Shown piece after piece: positions 60,253-64,000 of a stretch of 64,000 bases of DNA. The notes below the pieces were generated by a model. The model did not search any database, had not been told where the DNA came from, and saw only the letters and a list, made by a program, of their open reading frames with translations. Position 1 is the first letter of the stretch; each line of letters opens with the position of its first letter. The position numbers and the translations under genes are program-made. This stretch comes from Pedobacter zeae. GTDB taxonomy: Bacteria > Bacteroidota > Bacteroidia > Sphingobacteriales > Sphingobacteriaceae. The stretch spans positions 620,001-684,000 of the forward strand of contig NZ_JACIEF010000002.1 of NCBI RefSeq assembly GCF_014196715.1, in the 5' to 3' direction.

Positions 60253-61440
60253 ATGGCAAAAGAAAAATTTGACCGCAGTAAACCGCACTTAAACATCGGT
60301 ACAATTGGTCACGTGGATCACGGTAAAACAACTTTAACAGCGGCTATTACAAAAGTTTTAGCTGATGCTGGTTTAACTGAGGCACGTTCATTCGATTCTA
60401 TTGACTCTGCTCCAGAGGAAAAAGAAAGAGGTATCACTATCAATACAGCTCACGTTGAGTATTCAACAGCTAACCGTCACTATGCACACGTTGACTGTCC
60501 AGGTCACGCGGATTACGTGAAAAACATGGTTACTGGTGCTGCTCAAATGGACGGTGCAATTATCGTTGTTGCTGCTACTGATGGTCCAATGCCACAAACC
60601 CGTGAGCACATCTTGTTAGCTCGTCAGGTTGGTGTGCCTTCATTGGTTGTATTCATGAACAAAGTGGATATGGTTGATGATCCAGAATTATTAGAACTAG
60701 TTGAAATGGAAGTTCGTGAATTATTATCTTTCTACGAATTCCCAGGTGATGATATTCCAGTAATCCAAGGTTCTGCATTAGGTGGATTAAACGGTGACGC
60801 TAAATGGGTTGGTAAAATTATGGAATTAATGGATGCTGTAGATAGCTATATTCCAATTCCTCCACGTTTAACTGATCTTCCATTCTTAATGCCTGTTGAA
60901 GACGTATTCTCAATCACTGGTCGTGGTACTGTTGCTACTGGTCGTATTGAGCGTGGTGTAATCAACTCTGGAGATCCTGTTGAGATCTTAGGTATGGGTG
61001 CTGAGAACTTAAAATCTACAGTAACTGGTGTTGAGATGTTCCGTAAAATCTTAGATTACGGTGAAGCTGGTGATAACGTAGGTTTATTGTTACGTGGTAT
61101 TGAGAAAACTGATATCCGTCGTGGTATGGTAATCTGTAAACCAGGTTCAGTAACTCCTCACACTGATTTCAAAGCTGAGATCTATGTATTATCAAAAGCA
61201 GAAGGTGGTCGTCACACTCCATTCTTCAACAAATATCGTCCTCAATTCTATTTCCGTACCACAGACGTAACTGGTGAGATCTCACTAGCTGAAGGAACTG
61301 AAATGGTTATGCCAGGTGATAACGTTACAATCACTGTTAAATTAATTAACGCGATTGCAATGGAAAAAGGTCTACGTTTCGCTATCCGTGAAGGTGGTAG
61401 AACAGTAGGTGCTGGTCAGGTAACTGAAATCTTAGCTTAA
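60253..61440 (+). CDS. tuf: Elongation factor Tu
   Basis: A 395-residue GTPase that brings aminoacyl-tRNA to the ribosome. G1 GHVDHGKT, G3 DCPGH and G4 NKVD are intact, followed by domains 2 and 3 ([19 protein letters not shown]). Codon use is strongly biased, as in highly expressed genes. A terminator follows at 61459, and tRNA-Trp lies between it and secE, a typical Bacteroidota arrangement. Confidence 0.98.
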   Translation: MAKEKFDRSKPHLNIGTIGHVDHGKTTLTAAITKVLADAGLTEARSFDSIDSAPEEKERGITINTAHVEYSTANRHYAHVDCPGHADYVKNMVTGAAQMDGAIIVVAATDGPMPQTREHILLARQVGVPSLVVFMNKVDMVDDPELLELVEMEVRELLSFYEFPGDDIPVIQGSALGGLNGDAKWVGKIMELMDAVDSYIPIPPRLTDLPFLMPVEDVFSITGRGTVATGRIERGVINSGDPVEILGMGAENLKSTVTGVEMFRKILDYGEAGDNVGLLLRGIEKTDIRRGMVICKPGSVTPHTDFKAEIYVLSKAEGGRHTPFFNKYRPQFYFRTTDVTGEISLAEGTEMVMPGDNVTITVKLINAIAMEKGLRFAIREGGRTVGAGQVTEILA

Positions 61441-61458
61441 TTTTAAGCTACAACAATA

Positions 61459-61488
61459 AAAAAGAGCTGGTTTAGGCTGGCTCTTTTT
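61459..61488 (+). terminator. tuf terminator
   Basis: AAAGAGC (61461-61467) pairs with GCTCTTT (61480-61486), followed by further Ts. Confidence 0.75.
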
Positions 61489-61494
61489 AAATAC

Positions 61495-61565
61495 ACGGGA
61501 ATAGTTCAACGGTAGAATAGAGGTCTCCAAAACCTTTGATCAGGGTTCGAATCCTTGTTCCCGTG
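61495..61565 (+). tRNA. tRNA-Trp (CCA)
   Basis: A 71-nt tRNA: acceptor ACGGGAA with TTCCCGT, anticodon CCA within CTCCAAA, discriminator G. Located between tuf and secE. Confidence 0.96.
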
Positions 61566-61589
61566 CTTAATATAATGATTGAGTATTTG

Positions 61590-61645
61590 AATGAGTGAAT
61601 GATTGAATTTGAAAGATTGCTTTCAGATAGTATCATTCACTCATT
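61590..61645. repeat. Inverted repeat before secE
   Basis: AATGAGTGAATGAT (61590-61603) and ATCATTCACTCATT (61632-61645) are exact complements with a 28-nt loop. The same region repeats GAATGA-type words, like the other intergenic micro-repeats. It would form a hairpin between tRNA-Trp and secE and might affect tRNA release or secE expression. Confidence 0.6.
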
Positions 61646-61674
61646 TACTCATTCGGTCATTCAATAATTTTAAT

Positions 61675-61872
61675 ATGGCTAAAGTAGTTGAGTTTATAAA
61701 AGAATCGTACGATGAAATGACCCAGAAGGTTACCTGGCCTACCTGGGGCGAGCTGCAAAGCTCTGCTATTCTGGTATTGGTAGCTTCTTTAATTATTGCA
61801 TTGGTAATTTTTGCAATGGATAAAGGCTCTACATTTGTGTTAGATACTTTTTATAAATCACTTTCTAATTAA
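61675..61872 (+). CDS. secE: Preprotein translocase subunit SecE
   Basis: A 65-residue bacterial SecE with one membrane helix (about 30-50) after the conserved VTWPTWGELQSSA segment. It holds SecY in the translocon. The ATG at 61675 gives MAKVVEFIKESYDEM; an upstream extension would read through the inverted repeat and is rejected. nusG follows after 9 bp. Confidence 0.95.
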   Translation: MAKVVEFIKESYDEMTQKVTWPTWGELQSSAILVLVASLIIALVIFAMDKGSTFVLDTFYKSLSN

Positions 61873-61881
61873 TATTTACGA

Positions 61882-62421
61882 ATGAGCGATCTAAAGTGGT
61901 ACGTTGTAAGAGCTGTTAGCGGTAAAGAGAAGAAGGTAAAGCAGTACATAGATGCTGAGATCAGCCGTTTGGGTTTCTCTCATTTGGTTCCTCAGGTGTT
62001 AATTCCTATGGAAAAATATTACCAAATGAAAGATGGTAAAAAAATTGCCAAAGAGCGTAACTTTTATCCTGGCTATGTTTTAATCGAAGCTACTTTAGAC
62101 GGAGAGCTAGAGCATATCATCAAAGGGATTAATAGCGTTATTGGTTTCCTGGGAGATAAAGAAGGTAACCCGATCCCAATGCGCCAGGCAGAAGTTAACC
62201 GTATTTTAGGTGTGGTTGATGAAATGAGCGAGCAAGGTGAAACGATGAATGTACCTTACTATGTTGGCGAAAACATCAAAGTAATGGACGGACCTTTCAA
62301 CGGTTTCTCGGGTATTATCGAAGAGGTAAATGAAGAGAAGAAAAAACTGAAGGTAATGGTTAAGATCTTTGGCCGTAAAACTCCGCTTGAGCTGAACTAC
62401 ATGCAGGTAGAAAAGGAATAA
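61882..62421 (+). CDS. nusG: Transcription termination/antitermination protein NusG
   Basis: A 179-residue NusG with the N-terminal NGN domain (KWYVVRAVSGKEKKVKQYI, YPGYVLIEA) and the C-terminal KOW motif (VMDGPFNGFSGIIEEV). It couples RNA polymerase to the ribosome or Rho. It is co-transcribed with secE. Confidence 0.97.
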   Translation: MSDLKWYVVRAVSGKEKKVKQYIDAEISRLGFSHLVPQVLIPMEKYYQMKDGKKIAKERNFYPGYVLIEATLDGELEHIIKGINSVIGFLGDKEGNPIPMRQAEVNRILGVVDEMSEQGETMNVPYYVGENIKVMDGPFNGFSGIIEEVNEEKKKLKVMVKIFGRKTPLELNYMQVEKE

Positions 62422-62443
62422 GGAAATTCTTTTAAGATATAAT

Positions 62444-62472
62444 AAGCCCCGAATTTATTCCGGGGCTTTTTT
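62444..62472 (+). terminator. Terminator after nusG
   Basis: AAGCCCCG (62444-62451) pairs with CGGGGCTT (62461-62468), followed by Ts to 62472. It separates secE-nusG from the ribosomal operon. Confidence 0.85.
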
Positions 62473-62609
62473 ATGCAATTCAGTGTTACTAAAGCAATAT
62501 CTTTCATCACTATCCGTTAATCATCTATGAGTTGTTAACTTATCTTTCAATCAGCATTGCAGTTGACCAGGTCGATAAAAAATAATAATAATTAATTTTA
62601 TCGATACTA

Positions 62610-62640
62610 TTGTTTTACTGTAAGTTAATCCATATCTTTG
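62610..62640 (+). promoter_or_regulatory. Promoter of the rplK operon
   Basis: TTG at 62610-62612, a 20-bp spacer and TATCTTTG at 62633-62640. The leader of about 85 nt before rplK has no obvious fold. The rest of the 312-bp gap holds nothing else. Confidence 0.7.
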
Positions 62641-62733
62641 CAGTCCTTTAAGCTTTATAGGAGCCCTAAGGAAATAAAATGTTACATGCTTCCACTATTT
62701 AACATTGAGTTTTAAATAAATAAAAAACACAAA

Positions 62734-63177
62734 ATGGCAAAAGAAATCAGTGCGATGATCAAATTACAGATCAAAGGCGGAGCTGCAAATCCATCGCCAC
62801 CGGTAGGGCCTGCATTAGGTGCTAAAGGGGTGAATATCATGGAGTTTTGCAAACAATACAATGCTCGTACCCAAGATAAAGCAGGTAAAGTGTTGCCGGT
62901 TGTAATTACTGTTTATGCTGATAAGTCATTTGATTTCATCATCAAAACCCCTCCTGTAGCTATTCAGTTGAAAGACGCGACTAAATTACAGAGTGGTTCT
63001 GCTGAGCCTAACCGTAAAAAAGTAGGTTCAGTGACTTGGGACCAAATCAAAGTTATTGCTGAAGATAAAATGCCGGATTTAAACGCATTTACAATCGAGT
63101 CGGCAATGAGTATGGTTGCTGGTACAGCACGTAGTATGGGAATCACCGTTTCTGGTGATGCACCCTGGAAAAATTAA
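62734..63177 (+). CDS. rplK: 50S ribosomal protein uL11
   Basis: A 147-residue uL11 with the N-terminal [19 protein letters not shown] and the C-terminal RNA-binding segment [16 protein letters not shown]. It forms the GTPase centre with 23S rRNA. First gene of the L11-L1-L10 operon. Confidence 0.98.
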   Translation: MAKEISAMIKLQIKGGAANPSPPVGPALGAKGVNIMEFCKQYNARTQDKAGKVLPVVITVYADKSFDFIIKTPPVAIQLKDATKLQSGSAEPNRKKVGSVTWDQIKVIAEDKMPDLNAFTIESAMSMVAGTARSMGITVSGDAPWKN

Positions 63178-63197
63178 TTAAAAAACAGTTTACAACA

Positions 63198-63896
63198 GTG
63201 GCGAAATTAACTAAAAATCAAAAAAAGGCGCATGCTAAAATAGAAGCTGGCAAAGCTTACACTTTGAAGGATGCTGCTGCTTTGGTAAAAGAAATCACTA
63301 CTACTAAATTTGATGCTTCAGTTGATATTGATGTATCTTTAGGGGTAGATCCACGTAAAGCCAATCAAATGGTTCGTGGTATTGCTACTTTACCACACGG
63401 AACAGGTAAAACTGTACGTGTTTTAGCTTTGGTAACTCCTGATAAGGAAGAAGAAGCGAAAGCAGCTGGCGCAGACTTCGTAGGTTTAGACGAGTATGTA
63501 GCTAAAATTGAAGGTGGTTGGACCGATGTAGACATTATTATCACTACACCAGCTTGTATGGCTAAGGTAGGTAAATTGGGCCGTGTTTTAGGTCCAAGGA
63601 ACTTAATGCCTAACCCAAAATCTGGAACAGTAACCAACGAAGTTGGTAAAGCTGTAGCAGAGGTTAAAGCAGGTAAAATTGATTTTAAAGTAGACAAAAC
63701 GGGTATCATACACGCCTCGATAGGAAAAGTATCATTCCCGGCAGATAAAATTTATGAGAACGCACTTGAAATTATTCAGGTGATTTCAAAACTAAAACCA
63801 TCTGCTGCTAAAGGAACTTATTTTAAGAGCATTCACGTGTCTTCTACAATGAGTCCTGGAATTGCAATTGAAACCAAATCAGTAGCGGGGATCTAA
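63198..63896 (+). CDS. rplA: 50S ribosomal protein uL1
   Basis: A 232-residue uL1 starting at a GTG ([20 protein letters not shown]). Family marks: [37 protein letters not shown] and the C-terminal [10 protein letters not shown]. It forms the L1 stalk and often represses its operon. It lies 20 bp after rplK. Confidence 0.98.
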   Translation: MAKLTKNQKKAHAKIEAGKAYTLKDAAALVKEITTTKFDASVDIDVSLGVDPRKANQMVRGIATLPHGTGKTVRVLALVTPDKEEEAKAAGADFVGLDEYVAKIEGGWTDVDIIITTPACMAKVGKLGRVLGPRNLMPNPKSGTVTNEVGKAVAEVKAGKIDFKVDKTGIIHASIGKVSFPADKIYENALEIIQVISKLKPSAAKGTYFKSIHVSSTMSPGIAIETKSVAGI

Positions 63897-63898
63897 TC

Positions 63899-64000
63899 AT
63901 GAACAGAGAAGAAAAAAACGAAGTAGTTTTAGAACTACAAGGACAAATGCAAGAGTATGGCAATTTTTACATTGCTGATACTTCAAGCCTTTCTGTTGAG
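63899..64000 (+). CDS. rplJ: 50S ribosomal protein uL10, 5' part
   Basis: The first 34 codons (MNREEKNEVVLELQGQMQEY) are visible before the window ends. The position directly after rplA, two bases past its stop codon, and the N-terminal DNA sequence fit uL10, the base of the P-stalk. Confidence 0.93.
   Translation, partial: MNREEKNEVVLELQGQMQEYGNFYIADTSSLSVE

Overview
The window looks like the chromosome of a Bacteroidota bacterium, most likely Sphingobacteriaceae (Pedobacter-like). The evidence is: SusC-like and OMP-barrel TonB-dependent receptors with carboxypeptidase-regulatory plugs; promoters of the Bacteroidota type (a TTTG-like -33 box, 18-20 bp, then TAnnTTTG at -7) in front of tRNA and ribosomal genes; almost no Shine-Dalgarno sequences except at rpsU and hpf; a LytS/LytTR pair beside an outer-membrane receptor; many lipoproteins; and the gene order tuf - tRNA-Trp - secE - nusG - rplK - rplA - rplJ. 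No prophage, insertion sequence or CRISPR array was seen. Assignment is from sequence features alone.

Layout. 1-4.5 kb: the 3' part of a TldD/PmbA-family gene, a two-gene Fe-S electron-transfer unit (HdrB/HdrC-like) and two nearly identical tRNA-Phe units. 4.8-14 kb: an S41 protease lipoprotein, an LEA14-like lipoprotein, a GNAT enzyme, an outer-membrane receptor diverging from a LytS/LytTR two-component pair, a MazG-like hydrolase and a frameshifted alpha/beta hydrolase. 14-21 kb: a large SNF2/SWIM helicase, a Crp-like regulator with two NAD(P)-binding proteins, and tdk. 21-30 kb: an acidic protein of unknown function, the mreB-mreC-mreD-mrdA-rodA elongasome operon and purH. 30-33.9 kb: an HxlR regulator diverging from an MFS exporter, then purN, rpsT and radC.

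33.9-37.4 kb is the most interesting locus: a tight five-gene operon with a secreted endonuclease/exonuclease/phosphatase-family protein, an Lgt-like membrane protein that seems to lack the Lgt catalytic His, a radical SAM protein with the cysteine layout of the archaeal tetraether-lipid-synthase family, and two tandem-duplicated 64-residue membrane proteins. A PHO-box-like repeat lies upstream. I infer an undescribed membrane-lipid modification system, possibly phosphate-responsive.

37.5-43 kb: pheT, a coiled-coil protein, zapA, a structured RNA that folds like 6S RNA, rny and a DUF962 protein. 43-54.7 kb: a TonB receptor and lipoprotein pair behind a clear run of 11-bp-phased GTTAAC-type repeats, a small lipoprotein, an M57-like protein whose HEIGH motif reads HAIGH, small proteins, a transglutaminase-like protein, a two-domain acyltransferase resembling OlsF (ornithine lipid synthesis), and a ComEA-like protein. 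The phased repeats and the lipid genes together suggest that phosphate limitation and lipid remodelling may link several of these loci.

55-64 kb: an acyl-CoA dehydrogenase, small proteins, rpsU with an exceptional Shine-Dalgarno sequence, a Xer-type recombinase, hpf, a tRNA cluster (Thr, Tyr, Gly, Thr), tuf, tRNA-Trp, secE, nusG and the start of the ribosomal L11 operon. Intergenic gaps throughout carry two kinds of repeat: dispersed dyads concentrated in convergent gaps, and locally unique short tandem repeats, including seven copies of the telomere-like heptamer CCCTAAA.
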